From Metasolibacillus fluoroglycofenilyticus (GTDB taxonomy: Bacteria > Bacillota > Bacilli > Bacillales_A > Planococcaceae), in the NCBI RefSeq assembly GCF_003049645.1, contig NZ_PYWK01000001.1:1209487-1273486 (forward strand): a DNA stretch of 64,000 bases, given 5' to 3'. A program made the translations under genes and the position numbers. The notes beneath the pieces were generated by a model. The model was not told the origin of the DNA. It saw only the letters and a list, made by a program, of their open reading frames with translations, and ran no database searches. Below are positions 20,775 to 29,047 of the stretch, one piece after another; the first letter of the stretch is position 1, and every line of letters starts with the position of its first letter.

Positions 20775-22124
20775 ATGAGTAACAAGCTTCGAAAAACCGT
20801 GGCTATGTCTACATTAGGTTGTAAAGTTAATCACTACGAAACTGAGGCCATATGGCAATTATTTAAAGAGCAAGAATATAATCGCATCGACTTCGAACAG
20901 CAGGCAGACGTTTATGTCATTAACACTTGTACAGTAACGAATACAGGGGATAAAAAATCACGTCAAGTTATACGTCGTGCGGTACGCCGTAACCCTGATG
21001 CAGTTATTTGTGTAACGGGCTGTTATGCTCAAACATCGCCAGCGGAAATTATGGCAATACCGGGTGTTGATATCGTTGTTGGTACACAAGACCGTCATAA
21101 AATGCTCGGCTTAATTAAGCAATATCGTGAAGAACGTGAGCCAATTAATGCAGTTCGTAATATTATGAAAAATCGCGTCTATGAGGAATTAGATGTACCC
21201 GCATTTACAGACCGTACACGTGCATCTTTAAAAATTCAAGAGGGCTGTAATAACTTCTGTACATTTTGTATTATTCCATGGGCGCGTGGCTTAATGCGTT
21301 CACGTGATCCGCAGGAAGTTATTCGCCAAGCGCAGCAACTAGTTGATGCAGGCTATTTAGAAATTGTTTTAACGGGCATCCACACAGGTGGATATGGACA
21401 AGACTTTAAAGACTATAATTTAGCGCAATTATTACGTGATTTGGAATCGCAAGTGAAGGGTTTAAAGCGTCTACGTATTTCTTCAATAGAAGCATCACAG
21501 TTAACAGATGAGGTAATTGAAGTGTTGCGCAATTCAAAAATTGTTGTCAATCATCTTCATATACCAATACAGTCAGGCTCAGATACTGTTTTAAAGCGTA
21601 TGCGTCGTAAATATACGATGGAATTTTTCGCAGAGCGCATTACAAAATTGGCTGAAGCATTGCCAAATCTAGCGGTGACATCTGATGTTATCGTTGGCTT
21701 CCCAGGCGAAACAGAGGAAGAGTTTATGGAAACATATAATTTTATTCGTGATCATAAATTTTCGGAATTACATGTATTCCCATACTCTAAACGTACAGGC
21801 ACACCTGCAGCACGTATGGAGGATCAAGTGGATGAGGAAATTAAAAATGAGCGTGTACATCGCTTAATCGAGTTAAACAATCAACTCGCAAAAGAATATG
21901 CATCACGCTTTGAGGGGGAAGTAATGGACATCATCCCTGAGGAGCGCTTCAAAGAAACAGACAACGAAAATTTATATGTTGGCTATACAGATAACTATTT
22001 AAAAGTTATTTTTGAAGGTGCAGAAGAGATGATTGGTAAGCTTGTCAAAGTAAAAATTACAAAAGCGGGCTATCCATATAATGAAGGACAATTTGTCCGC
22101 GTACTAGAAGAACAAATGCAATAA
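20775..22124 (+). CDS. mtaB: tRNA threonylcarbamoyladenosine methylthiotransferase MtaB
   Basis: The 449-residue radical-SAM enzyme converts t6A37 to ms2t6A37 in ANN-decoding tRNAs. The N-terminal UPF0004 domain has STLGCKVNHYETEA and NTCTVTNTGDKKSRQ. The radical-SAM motif CNNFCTFC lies near residue 155. The C-terminal TRAM domain follows (about 380-445). ATG 20775 is preferred over 20766 because AAAGGA lies nine bases before it. The leader MSNKLRKTVAM differs from the usual short MxTVAFHTLGC start, and an orphan copy of that start remains after rsmE. Confidence 0.96.
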   Translation: MSNKLRKTVAMSTLGCKVNHYETEAIWQLFKEQEYNRIDFEQQADVYVINTCTVTNTGDKKSRQVIRRAVRRNPDAVICVTGCYAQTSPAEIMAIPGVDIVVGTQDRHKMLGLIKQYREEREPINAVRNIMKNRVYEELDVPAFTDRTRASLKIQEGCNNFCTFCIIPWARGLMRSRDPQEVIRQAQQLVDAGYLEIVLTGIHTGGYGQDFKDYNLAQLLRDLESQVKGLKRLRISSIEASQLTDEVIEVLRNSKIVVNHLHIPIQSGSDTVLKRMRRKYTMEFFAERITKLAEALPNLAVTSDVIVGFPGETEEEFMETYNFIRDHKFSELHVFPYSKRTGTPAARMEDQVDEEIKNERVHRLIELNNQLAKEYASRFEGEVMDIIPEERFKETDNENLYVGYTDNYLKVIFEGAEEMIGKLVKVKITKAGYPYNEGQFVRVLEEQMQ

Positions 22125-22140
22125 CAATGAGAGATTGAAG

Positions 22141-22184
22141 GCGTCCAAAATGCCGTGCAGTTGCCGGCTTTTTGGACGCTTTTG
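22141..22184 (+). terminator. mtaB terminator
   Basis: GCGTCCAAAA pairs with TTTTTGGACGC and is followed by TTTTG. The loop (ATGCCG...GCCGGC) resembles the terminal palindrome of the two MITE-like elements just downstream. Confidence 0.75.
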
Positions 22185-22242
22185 TTGATGTTTCTTCAAA
22201 AAATTCACTCGGATAGAATAGCAGAAGATTCATTGGAAAGGA

Positions 22243-22445
22243 GTTGTCCGAAAAGTCCATTTTGTTTTGCCATCGCATTGAAATCAATGTTTTCATCGCT
22301 TCCCTTTTACTGAAGGAGTACACTGCTAAAGCCAATGTTCATCCCATTTTTAAAAGAGGCATTTTCTGTTTATATGAATCAACATTTTGTGAAGCATCAC
22401 CGCTCCTGTCCAAAATGCCGGCTATGCACGACTTTTTGGACAGCC
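22243..22445 (+). mobile_element. MITE-like element, copy A (203 bp)
   Basis: The element starts GTTGTCCGAAAAG and ends CTTTTTGGACAGCC, imperfect terminal inverted repeats of the form GGYTGTCCRAAAAG. It is the same length as copy B (22855-23057). The two share the right-end palindrome almost exactly, several internal blocks (AAAGCCAATRTTCA) and a weakly conserved short reading frame (KANVHPIFKR versus KANIHLTFKR). It encodes no transposase. Confidence 0.65.
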
Positions 22446-22694
22446 CTATGAACGTGAATAAGTGAAAATTGACATTTCATTGATTACGCAAGACGAGGCT
22501 ATCTTTTAGATAACTCGAGTTTTCCATTTTTCACTTGAAATGAAAATCACTTAGAAGGACGTGTGCTTTCGATATATTTCAAGGTTGCCAAAATCCTCCA
22601 TATATTTTATAGCGCACCATCCACACAAAATCTAAAGCTCTAGTTCTTATCTTGCCATCTACTTAAACTTACGATAAAGTTAGAAAGCGATTAA

Positions 22695-22845
22695 TCAATT
22701 ATGCCTCGACTAACTCTAGTTCAGGTCTTTTCGAGCTTGCTCGGAAACTGCTTTTGGAAATTTATGACATCCGCCGGGGCTATAGGCAACAAGATGTTGG
22801 TCACTCAGTCGTTATCTTAGTATGCGATGTTCTTAGACTGAGTTC
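22695..22845 (-). repeat. Dispersed intergenic repeat, inverted partial copy
   Basis: Read on the minus strand it carries GAACTCAGTC, CATCGCATAC, GAGTGACCAACATC, GGATGTCATA, AGCTCGAAAAG, CTGAACTA and GGCATAATTGA in the same order as the copy at 37501-37815. It sits directly left of MITE-like copy B. The rest of the mtaB-uvrA2 gap (22446-22694) shows nothing recognisable. Confidence 0.65.
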
Positions 22846-22854
22846 TTATGATGA

Positions 22855-23057
22855 GGTTGTCCGAAAAGCTTTTTTATTTCACCTCCGCATTTAAATAAAG
22901 GTTTTTATTGCTTTATTTTTATTGAAGGTGAACACCGTTAAAGCCAATATTCACCTCACTTTCAAAAGATTTCTTCTCTATTTAGTTGAGTCAATCTTTT
23001 GTCAAACATCATCGCCGCTATCCAAAATGCCGGCTATGCACGGCTTTTTGGACAGCC
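22855..23057 (+). mobile_element. MITE-like element, copy B (203 bp)
   Basis: It begins GGTTGTCCGAAAAGC and ends GGCTTTTTGGACAGCC, giving clear terminal inverted repeats. It ends 32 nt before the uvrA2 start codon, so the uvrA2 leader lies partly within it and the right-end palindrome is part of any transcript entering the gene. Confidence 0.7.
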
Positions 23058-23088
23058 TTAAGAAGTTAAATTTAAAGGAGGAACTTCC

Positions 23089-25338
23089 ATGGAGCAAACT
23101 TATATTGAAATTGTCAATGCAAGAGAAAACAATTTGAAAAATGTCAGCCTACAAATTCCGAAAGGGCAGATTACTGTTTTCACAGGAGTTTCAGGCTCTG
23201 GGAAATCATCAATCGTTTTTGATACAGTTGCTCAAGAGGCTGGTCGCCAATTGAATGAAACGTATAGCAGCTTTGTGCGCACATTTTTACCGAAATATCG
23301 TCGCCCAGAGGCAGATGCAATTCATAATTTATCAACGGCGATTGTTGTGGACCAAAAGCGCTTTGGTGGCAATGCGCGTTCGACATTAGGCACGGCTACA
23401 GATATTAATTCGCTGCTGCGACTGCTATTTTCACGCTTTGCGAAACCGAGCGTTGGCTATGGAAATGCTTATTCCTTTAATGACCCAAGTGGAATGTGCT
23501 TACAATGTGAAGGGATTGGGAAAATCATTACATTGAATATAGACACAACATTAGATAAAGAAAAATCATTAAATGAAGGGGCGATTTTACTGCCAGGCTT
23601 TGGACCGGGAACATGGCAATGGAAGGCATATGCTGACTCGGGCTTTTTCGATAATGATAAAAAAATTAATGATTACACAGATGAAGAGCTACATCAATTA
23701 ATGTATGCGGAGCCACAAAAAGTTGTTGTTACCTATCAAAATAGTGAAATAAATGCAACGTACGAAGGCGTTGCTGTGAAATTTATGCGTCAAAATGTCA
23801 AGACAGATAAAGATACGACAAAGGCTGCGGCGAGTAAGTTAGAGCAATTTACGACGATGTGTAGCTGTCCTACATGTGATGGAAAGCGCTATAACGAAAA
23901 AGTGCTATCCTCGAAAATTTTAGGCTTGTCCATTTATGATATGACAGCGATGCAGCTTGATGAGTTAATGGCTACTTTGCAAAAAATTGAGGAACCACTC
24001 GCACAGCAATTAGTCGGAGGTATAACGGAAAGATTGCAAAGCTTATGCGATATTGGTCTTGGCTATATGACGTTAACGCGGGAAATGCCGACATTATCAG
24101 GTGGGGAATCACAACGAGTCAAAATGGTTAAATATTTATCGAGTAATTTAACAGGTTTGATTTATATATTTGATGAGCCGAGCACAGGTCTGCATCCACA
24201 TGATGTTTATCGCTTAAATGATTTACTTATTAAATTGCGTGATAAAGGCAATACCGTCCTCGTAGTAGAGCATGACCCTGATGTTATCCAAATTGCAGAC
24301 CATGTTATTGATGTTGGTCCTGCTGCTGGCTCCAAAGGTGGACAAATTATGTTTAGCGGTAGCTATGAAGAGCTTTTAACATCCGATACATTAACAGCGC
24401 AATATTTAAAATCAGCAGCAACAGTCAAGGCAAATCCGCGTCCTGCAGCAGAATTTTTAGAGAGCGAGGCAAGCTCTTTACACAATTTGAAAAACGTTAG
24501 TCTACGTGTGCCAGTAGGAGTATTGACTGCTGTGACAGGGGTAGCTGGTTCTGGTAAAAGTACGCTAGTGCATGAAGTGTTTGCTAAAAAATATCCTGAA
24601 GCGATACGCATTGACCAAAGTGCTGTACATGCCAACAGTCGCTCGAATCCTGTTACTTATACAGGTGTTATGAATTCAATTCGCAAAGCCTTTTCGGATG
24701 AAAACGCTGTTGAGGCAGGCTTGTTCAGTTATAATTCAACGGGGGGCTGTGAGGGCTGTGGTGGTACTGGAACAGTTGAATTGAATTTGTCATTTATGGA
24801 TAAAGCAGAAGTAATTTGCTCTGAATGTGATGGCACACGCTACAAAAAGGAAGTACTTCAATATACGTATAAGGACAAAAATATTGTAGAAGTAATGGAT
24901 ATGACAGTGGCAGAGGCAGTAGAATTTTTTGAGGCGAAGGATATTAAGCGCAAATTAACAAGCTTAAATACAGTTGGTTTGTCTTATTTAACTTTAGGGC
25001 AGCCGCTAAATACATTATCTGGTGGAGAATGCCAACGCTTAAAGCTGGCAAAGGAAATGTCGACAAAAGGGAATCTATACATTTTAGATGAGCCTACAAC
25101 AGGCTTACATATGTCTGATGTTGCGACAATTTTAACGATTATGAACAAGCTTGTAGACAAAGGAAACACAGTAATTGTTATTGAGCATAATTTGGATGTA
25201 ATTCGCCACAGTGATTGGATTATTGATATAGGTCCTGAAGGGGGAATCGGTGGCGGAGAAATTTTATATGAGGGTCCACCCGCTGACATTGTGAGCTGTG
25301 AACGCTCGATTACGTCTAAACATTTGACGCAAGAATAA
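23089..25338 (+). CDS. UvrA paralogue (class II, UvrA2-like ABC ATPase)
   Basis: At 749 residues this is much shorter than UvrA (about 950). Both ATPase halves are present: Walker A GVSGSGKSS near residue 32 and GVAGSGKST near 485, with signatures TLSGGESQRVK and TLSGGECQRLK. Zinc-type Cys pairs are visible (CLQCEG; CSCPTCDG; CEGCGG and CSECDG). The UvrB-binding insertion of the first half is missing, as in class II UvrA proteins. Those are associated in other bacteria with damage tolerance or drug resistance and are often found in antibiotic clusters. The role here is open. AAAGGAGGAACTTCC precedes the ATG. The gene is flanked upstream by two MITE-like elements and downstream by its own terminator. 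Confidence 0.85.
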   Translation: MEQTYIEIVNARENNLKNVSLQIPKGQITVFTGVSGSGKSSIVFDTVAQEAGRQLNETYSSFVRTFLPKYRRPEADAIHNLSTAIVVDQKRFGGNARSTLGTATDINSLLRLLFSRFAKPSVGYGNAYSFNDPSGMCLQCEGIGKIITLNIDTTLDKEKSLNEGAILLPGFGPGTWQWKAYADSGFFDNDKKINDYTDEELHQLMYAEPQKVVVTYQNSEINATYEGVAVKFMRQNVKTDKDTTKAAASKLEQFTTMCSCPTCDGKRYNEKVLSSKILGLSIYDMTAMQLDELMATLQKIEEPLAQQLVGGITERLQSLCDIGLGYMTLTREMPTLSGGESQRVKMVKYLSSNLTGLIYIFDEPSTGLHPHDVYRLNDLLIKLRDKGNTVLVVEHDPDVIQIADHVIDVGPAAGSKGGQIMFSGSYEELLTSDTLTAQYLKSAATVKANPRPAAEFLESEASSLHNLKNVSLRVPVGVLTAVTGVAGSGKSTLVHEVFAKKYPEAIRIDQSAVHANSRSNPVTYTGVMNSIRKAFSDENAVEAGLFSYNSTGGCEGCGGTGTVELNLSFMDKAEVICSECDGTRYKKEVLQYTYKDKNIVEVMDMTVAEAVEFFEAKDIKRKLTSLNTVGLSYLTLGQPLNTLSGGECQRLKLAKEMSTKGNLYILDEPTTGLHMSDVATILTIMNKLVDKGNTVIVIEHNLDVIRHSDWIIDIGPEGGIGGGEILYEGPPADIVSCERSITSKHLTQE

Positions 25339-25350
25339 TAGAACTAGAAC

Positions 25351-25400
25351 GGTGCTTGTACAGTGAGCTAAAATACCACTGTGCAAGCATCTTTTGTATT
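25351..25400 (+). terminator. uvrA2 terminator
   Basis: GGTGCTTGTACAGTG pairs with CACTGTGCAAGCATC with three non-Watson-Crick positions, followed by a T-rich tail. Confidence 0.75.
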
Positions 25401-25551
25401 TTTATTGAGCTAATTTTAATGCCCTTTTTTTAACTTTAAAATGAATAAATGATTATGCATTAAAACGAATTTTCCCGTGAGACTTAGTATGTGAAAAGAA
25501 ATTCACGCTTTTTTATTTAACATTTCTCTTTCAAGGGTAAACTATGATATA

Positions 25552-25565
25552 GTTGTACGTACAAC
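25552..25565 (+). promoter_or_regulatory. Palindromic operator candidate in front of deoC
   Basis: GTTGTACGTACAAC is a perfect 14-bp palindrome, set in the A/T-rich leader 24 nt before the deoC start and just after an AT-rich -10-like stretch (TATGATATAG). Such TTGTAC-GTACAA sites are typical of GntR-type or related dimeric repressors. The regulator is not in the window. Confidence 0.5.
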
Positions 25566-25589
25566 ATATATTTTAAAGGAGCTATCATC

Positions 25590-26258
25590 ATGACTCAAAA
25601 TTATGCAAAAATGATTGACCATACTTTATTAAAGGCGGATGCTACACGGGGGCAAATTGCGGAAATTTGCGCGGAGGCAAAGCAATATGATTTTGCCTCA
25701 GTTTGTGTTAATCCAACATGGGTTAAGTACAGTGCGGAGCTTTTAGCAGGTACTGATGTGAAAGTATGTACAGTAATCGGCTTCCCATTAGGCGCTACGA
25801 CTTCAGCGGTCAAAGCATTTGAAACGAAGGATGCTATTGCGAATGGTGCTGGTGAGATTGATATGGTTATTAATATTGGCGCACTCAAAAATGGTGAGTA
25901 TGATATTGTGTTGAATGATATTAAAGCGGTTGTAGAGGCTGCAAATGGAACGCTTGTGAAGGTGATTATTGAAACATGCTTCTTAACAGACGAAGAGAAG
26001 GTGAAAGCATGCCAATTATCTGTTGAAGCAGGTGCAGACTTTGTAAAAACATCAACTGGCTTTGGAACAGCAGGTGCAACAGCGGAAGATATTGCTTTAA
26101 TGCGCAAAACAGTAGGACCAGATTTAGGTGTAAAAGCTTCTGGTGGTGTTCGTAGTTTAGAAGATATGAAAAAAATGGTTGAGCACGGAGCAACGCGTAT
26201 TGGAGCGAGCTCTGGCGTTGCAATTATGAATGGTTTAACTTCTGAAACTAACTATTAA
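25590..26258 (+). CDS. deoC: Deoxyribose-phosphate aldolase
   Basis: The 222-residue class I aldolase splits 2-deoxyribose 5-phosphate to glyceraldehyde 3-phosphate and acetaldehyde. Motifs are clear: [12 protein letters not shown] at the start, [28 protein letters not shown], and FVKTSTGF with the Schiff-base Lys near residue 152. VKASGGVR follows near 181. It forms a single gene here. Its product acetaldehyde is also an intermediate of the adjacent ethanolamine locus, though the two are separated by rpsU and terminators. Confidence 0.97.
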   Translation: MTQNYAKMIDHTLLKADATRGQIAEICAEAKQYDFASVCVNPTWVKYSAELLAGTDVKVCTVIGFPLGATTSAVKAFETKDAIANGAGEIDMVINIGALKNGEYDIVLNDIKAVVEAANGTLVKVIIETCFLTDEEKVKACQLSVEAGADFVKTSTGFGTAGATAEDIALMRKTVGPDLGVKASGGVRSLEDMKKMVEHGATRIGASSGVAIMNGLTSETNY

Positions 26259-26286
26259 GCGCCCTGCCGCACGCTGAAAAGAGGGT

Positions 26287-26412
26287 AGATATCACAGATT
26301 TTGAAGCGAGATCTGCGTGATGCAGGTCAGTTAACCGGTGTCATAGGACATGACGGTTTTAGGTTGTTAGCTCGAAAAAATCTGGGTATAATTATGCCGA
26401 GACGTAATTGAA
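26287..26412 (+). repeat. Dispersed intergenic repeat, partial copy between deoC and rpsU
   Basis: It contains ATCACAGATTTTGAAG and GATGCAGGTCAGTT (shared with the inverted copy at 46766-47040). These are followed by GGTGTCATAGGACATGACGG, TTTTAGGTT, GCTCGAAAAAATCTGG and ACGTAATTGA (shared with 37501-37815). The left half of the full repeat is missing. Confidence 0.65.
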
Positions 26413-26427
26413 ATGTGATAGTTTTTA

Positions 26428-26456
26428 TTGACTGACTGCTAATCTTGCGTTATAAT
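26428..26456 (+). promoter_or_regulatory. Sigma-A promoter of rpsU
   Basis: TTGACT, exactly 17 nt, TATAAT: one of the best promoters in the window, 67 nt upstream of the rpsU start. Confidence 0.85.
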
Positions 26457-26523
26457 TTTTTAGTACACACTAAGGATTTTATTAGTGTTGTATTGACGTG
26501 TGTTCGGAGGGAGGGAAAGAGAG

Positions 26524-26697
26524 ATGTCAAAAACTGTCGTTCGAAAAAACGAATCGCTTGAAGATGCTCTTCGCCGCTTCAAACGTACTGTATCAAAAAG
26601 TGGTACAATTCAAGAAGTTAGAAAGCGCGAGTTCTACGAAAAACCTAGCGTAAAACGTAAAAAGAAATCAGAAGCTGCACGTAAACGTAAGTGGTAA
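26524..26697 (+). CDS. rpsU: 30S ribosomal protein S21
   Basis: The 57-residue, very basic protein [19 protein letters not shown]... is S21, which aids initiation on the small subunit. The ATG at 26524 follows GGAGGGAGGG. The longer frame upstream would include this ribosome site. In Bacillales rpsU is normally followed by yqeY and yqeZ. Here a terminator and then the ethanolamine locus follow. Confidence 0.97.
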   Translation: MSKTVVRKNESLEDALRRFKRTVSKSGTIQEVRKREFYEKPSVKRKKKSEAARKRKW

Positions 26698-26762
26698 TTT
26701 TTTCCTAAAATCCCTACGTTCAAAACACGCAATTTTATGATTCACTGAGCAGACAACAATGA

Positions 26763-26805
26763 TACACCCCAATTTTTACATTGTAAAAATTGGGGTGTTT
26801 TGCTT
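26763..26805 (+). terminator. rpsU terminator
   Basis: ACACCCCAATTTTTAC pairs perfectly with GTAAAAATTGGGGTGT across a 3-nt loop, then TTTTG. Confidence 0.9.
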
Positions 26806-26888
26806 TCGAAAAAAGTAATTTTATTGTTAGATAAATCTATAAATTTCTTAAAAATGCACAATTTTTGCTCGTAAAAAATAAATTATTA

Positions 26889-26918
26889 TTGAAAAATGTA
26901 TAGTATTATGGTTATAAT
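26889..26918 (+). promoter_or_regulatory. Candidate sigma-A promoter of eutWV
   Basis: TTGAAA, 18 nt, TATAAT, 48 nt upstream of the eutW reading frame. A short inverted repeat (CACAATTTTGTG) lies between it and the gene. Confidence 0.6.
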
Positions 26919-26965
26919 AATGACAAAAATTCAGCACAATTTTGTGTATTTTGTAACAGGGGGTT

Positions 26966-28396
26966 TTGGGCCTGTCAAATATCGAAAAGCTTTGCAAAAA
27001 ATATACGAGTCTATCAACGGCAGATATTGCAAAGTTGCAGCAACTAGAAACGACACTAGCGTATTATGCTGAATTGGCAGAATGCTATATGTTCATCGAT
27101 TGTCTCGTTGAGGAGCAGTCACACGCAATTGTCGTGGCAGAGGCATTCCCTAAAAAGCAAAATAATTTATATGAGCAATCGGTCATTGGCAAGCTTGTTT
27201 TTGAAAGCTTTGAACCCGCGGTATTTTCTGCTTTTAGAAAAGGTGAAAGGGCTTCTGTGTCTAGGGCAATTACACAGGAAGGAATTACGGTTGAGCAACA
27301 CGTCATTCCCATTTTTAATGATGATGAGCAAGTGATTGCTGTCTTAATTAAGGAAAAGCGGATGGCAGTAAAGGAGCAAAACGATGAAGTTGTGCAGCAA
27401 ATGCCTTTTGCATTGATTGAGCATATTGTGAAGCCTGATTTTCAACCAGTTCCTGTCGTTTCAGACTTGCTAGTAGAATCAATTATTTTAACGAATCATG
27501 AAAATAAAGTGATTTATACAAATCCTGCTGGCTATCGTTTTATATCCGAGTTATCAGGACGTGATTCGTTTGATAATATTGCGTTAAATGAGATTTTTCC
27601 ATTTCTTCAAGAAATATATGATAAAGACGACGATGTCTTTTTCATTGAAATTACGATTGATGGAAAATCATTTATTGTCAAGAAAATTCCTATTCGCAAT
27701 CAAAGTGAAAAGGTGACGCTCTTAATCATTCATGATTTGACCGAGCTGAAATTGAAAGAAAATGAGCTAATGATGAAAACTTTCGCCATTCGTGAAATTC
27801 ATCATCGTGTGAAAAATAATTTGCAAACGGTCACAAGCTTACTCCGTCTGCAAATGCGCAATGCGGTATCAGCATCACATACAGTGGCCTTTCAAGAAGC
27901 TTTAAATCGGATCTATAGCATTTCCTCTGTCTATGAACTCATTTTAGAAAATGAGGACAATGCAGAAGAAAAGGTAGATGTCATTGCACTAGCTAGAAAA
28001 ATTGGTGACAAAATGATTGACACAGCACATAGCGCTGATATTCAATTAAGAGTGCATCATAATGATTTACAACTGTTTTGTCACTCTAAAAAAGCGGTAT
28101 CGCTTGCACTAATTATTAGCGAGTTATTGCAAAATGCATTGAAATATGCTTTTATAGGTCGTAAGGAAGGTTTAATAAATATTCACTTTTATCAAGATAA
28201 TTCGGTTATTTCGCTCCATATTTCCGACAACGGCGTCGGTATGCATGAAGCGAAGCCATCATTAGGAATGGAAATTATTACGCGGCTTGTCGAATATGAC
28301 CTAGCGGGTACATTTACGATTATCCCTAGCGATAGAGGTACACATACTCAAATTCAGTTTCCTGTATGTGAGGAGGTATTTATTCTAAATGACTAG
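26966..28396 (+). CDS. eutW: Ethanolamine-sensing histidine kinase EutW
   Basis: The 476-residue cytoplasmic kinase has an N-terminal sensor region (about 15-135) like that of the EutW/PdtaS group. A PAS domain follows (about 155-260, SIILTNHENKVIYTNPAGYRF). A HisKA_2 box REIHHRVKNNLQTV near residue 275 carries the phospho-acceptor His. The HATPase shows NALKYAF near 390 and DNGVGM near 421. In Enterococcus EutW senses ethanolamine and phosphorylates the ANTAR protein EutV. The start is uncertain: TTG 26966 lies only two bases from AGGGGG, while CTG 26972 has better spacing. It overlaps eutV by 8 nt. Confidence 0.88.
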   Translation: MGLSNIEKLCKKYTSLSTADIAKLQQLETTLAYYAELAECYMFIDCLVEEQSHAIVVAEAFPKKQNNLYEQSVIGKLVFESFEPAVFSAFRKGERASVSRAITQEGITVEQHVIPIFNDDEQVIAVLIKEKRMAVKEQNDEVVQQMPFALIEHIVKPDFQPVPVVSDLLVESIILTNHENKVIYTNPAGYRFISELSGRDSFDNIALNEIFPFLQEIYDKDDDVFFIEITIDGKSFIVKKIPIRNQSEKVTLLIIHDLTELKLKENELMMKTFAIREIHHRVKNNLQTVTSLLRLQMRNAVSASHTVAFQEALNRIYSISSVYELILENEDNAEEKVDVIALARKIGDKMIDTAHSADIQLRVHHNDLQLFCHSKKAVSLALIISELLQNALKYAFIGRKEGLINIHFYQDNSVISLHISDNGVGMHEAKPSLGMEIITRLVEYDLAGTFTIIPSDRGTHTQIQFPVCEEVFILND

Positions 28397-28967
28397 GAAA
28401 GTAATGATTGTTGAAGATGAATCGCTTATTGCAATTGACCTACAATATATTTTAGAAGATAATGGCTATGAGGTTGTAGCACATGCGAAAAATGGAGAAA
28501 TAGCGATTGAGTTAGCCTATCTCCACAAACCGCACCTCATACTGATGGATATTAAAATGCCAAAACTAGATGGTCTAAAAGCAAGTAAAATTATTGAGCA
28601 GCAGTTTGGAATACCAATTCTTTTTATCTCGGCATATAGTGAAAAAGAATTGCTATCATACATGAAGCAAGATAATGTACTTGGCTATGTGATGAAACCT
28701 TTCTCAGAGAAAAATGTACTACCAGCGTTGGAAGTCGCTTTTCATCAAATTGAGAAGTTTGACCGTTTAAGTGGGCAACTACAGCAGGTTCAAAATCAGA
28801 TGGAAAAACGTAAAGTCATTGAGCGAGCTAAGGGATTGCTCATGCAGCTAGAAAATATTAGCGAAGAAGAGGCTTACAAAAAAATCCGCAATGAGAGTAT
28901 GCGGACACAGCAGGAAATGGTGCATATCGCACAGCAAATTATCAATACCCAACAAGTAAATAGCTAA
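28389..28967 (+). CDS. eutV: ANTAR-domain response regulator EutV
   Basis: The 192-residue protein has a receiver domain (about 1-120; VEDES acidic pocket, phospho-Asp 54 in ILMDIKMP, Lys near 103 in VMKPFSEK). A short coiled coil and an ANTAR RNA-binding domain follow (about 125-185; ERAKGLLMQLENISEEEAYKKI). When phosphorylated, EutV prevents terminator formation by binding paired hairpins with six-base loops. A matching hairpin overlapping a terminator starts at the very end of this gene, so EutV probably controls read-through into eutH and beyond. Confidence 0.92.
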   Translation: MTRKVMIVEDESLIAIDLQYILEDNGYEVVAHAKNGEIAIELAYLHKPHLILMDIKMPKLDGLKASKIIEQQFGIPILFISAYSEKELLSYMKQDNVLGYVMKPFSEKNVLPALEVAFHQIEKFDRLSGQLQQVQNQMEKRKVIERAKGLLMQLENISEEEAYKKIRNESMRTQQEMVHIAQQIINTQQVNS

Positions 28968-29013
28968 GCAAAGGCGCTTAAAGAAAAAGTATTTTTCTTT
29001 AAGCGCCTTTTTT
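28965..29013 (+). promoter_or_regulatory. ANTAR-type antiterminator hairpin overlapping an intrinsic terminator
   Basis: TAAGC (28965-28969) and GCTTA (28976-28980) close the six-base loop AAAGGC, with A at position 1 and G at position 4, the ANTAR recognition pattern. Its loop and 3' arm lie within the 5' arm of a perfect 16-bp terminator (GGCGCTTAAAGAAAAA, loop GTA, 3' arm to 29007, then six T), so the two structures exclude each other. I could not find a convincing first hairpin. The nearest candidate is a 6-bp stem with a 9-nt loop at 28885-28905 inside eutV. Confidence 0.75.
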
Positions 29014-29047
29014 ATATAGATAAAACAATAAAGGGGTGTATGAGTCT

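Noticed and set aside
22243..23137. Two small plus-strand frames in the mtaB-uvrA2 gap taken as related small genes
   Set aside because: They lie inside the two 203-bp repeat elements, lack ribosome sites, and their similarity is explained by common descent of the elements.
25601..26107. Long minus-strand open frame (168 codons) opposite deoC
   Set aside because: Mirror of a strongly coding gene with no ribosome site or recognisable protein. deoC has all family motifs.
26698..26965. Cobalamin riboswitch in front of the ethanolamine locus, as in some Enterococcus-type systems
   Set aside because: The 268-nt gap is AT-rich and holds only the rpsU terminator and a promoter. No B12-box-like or long structured segment was seen.
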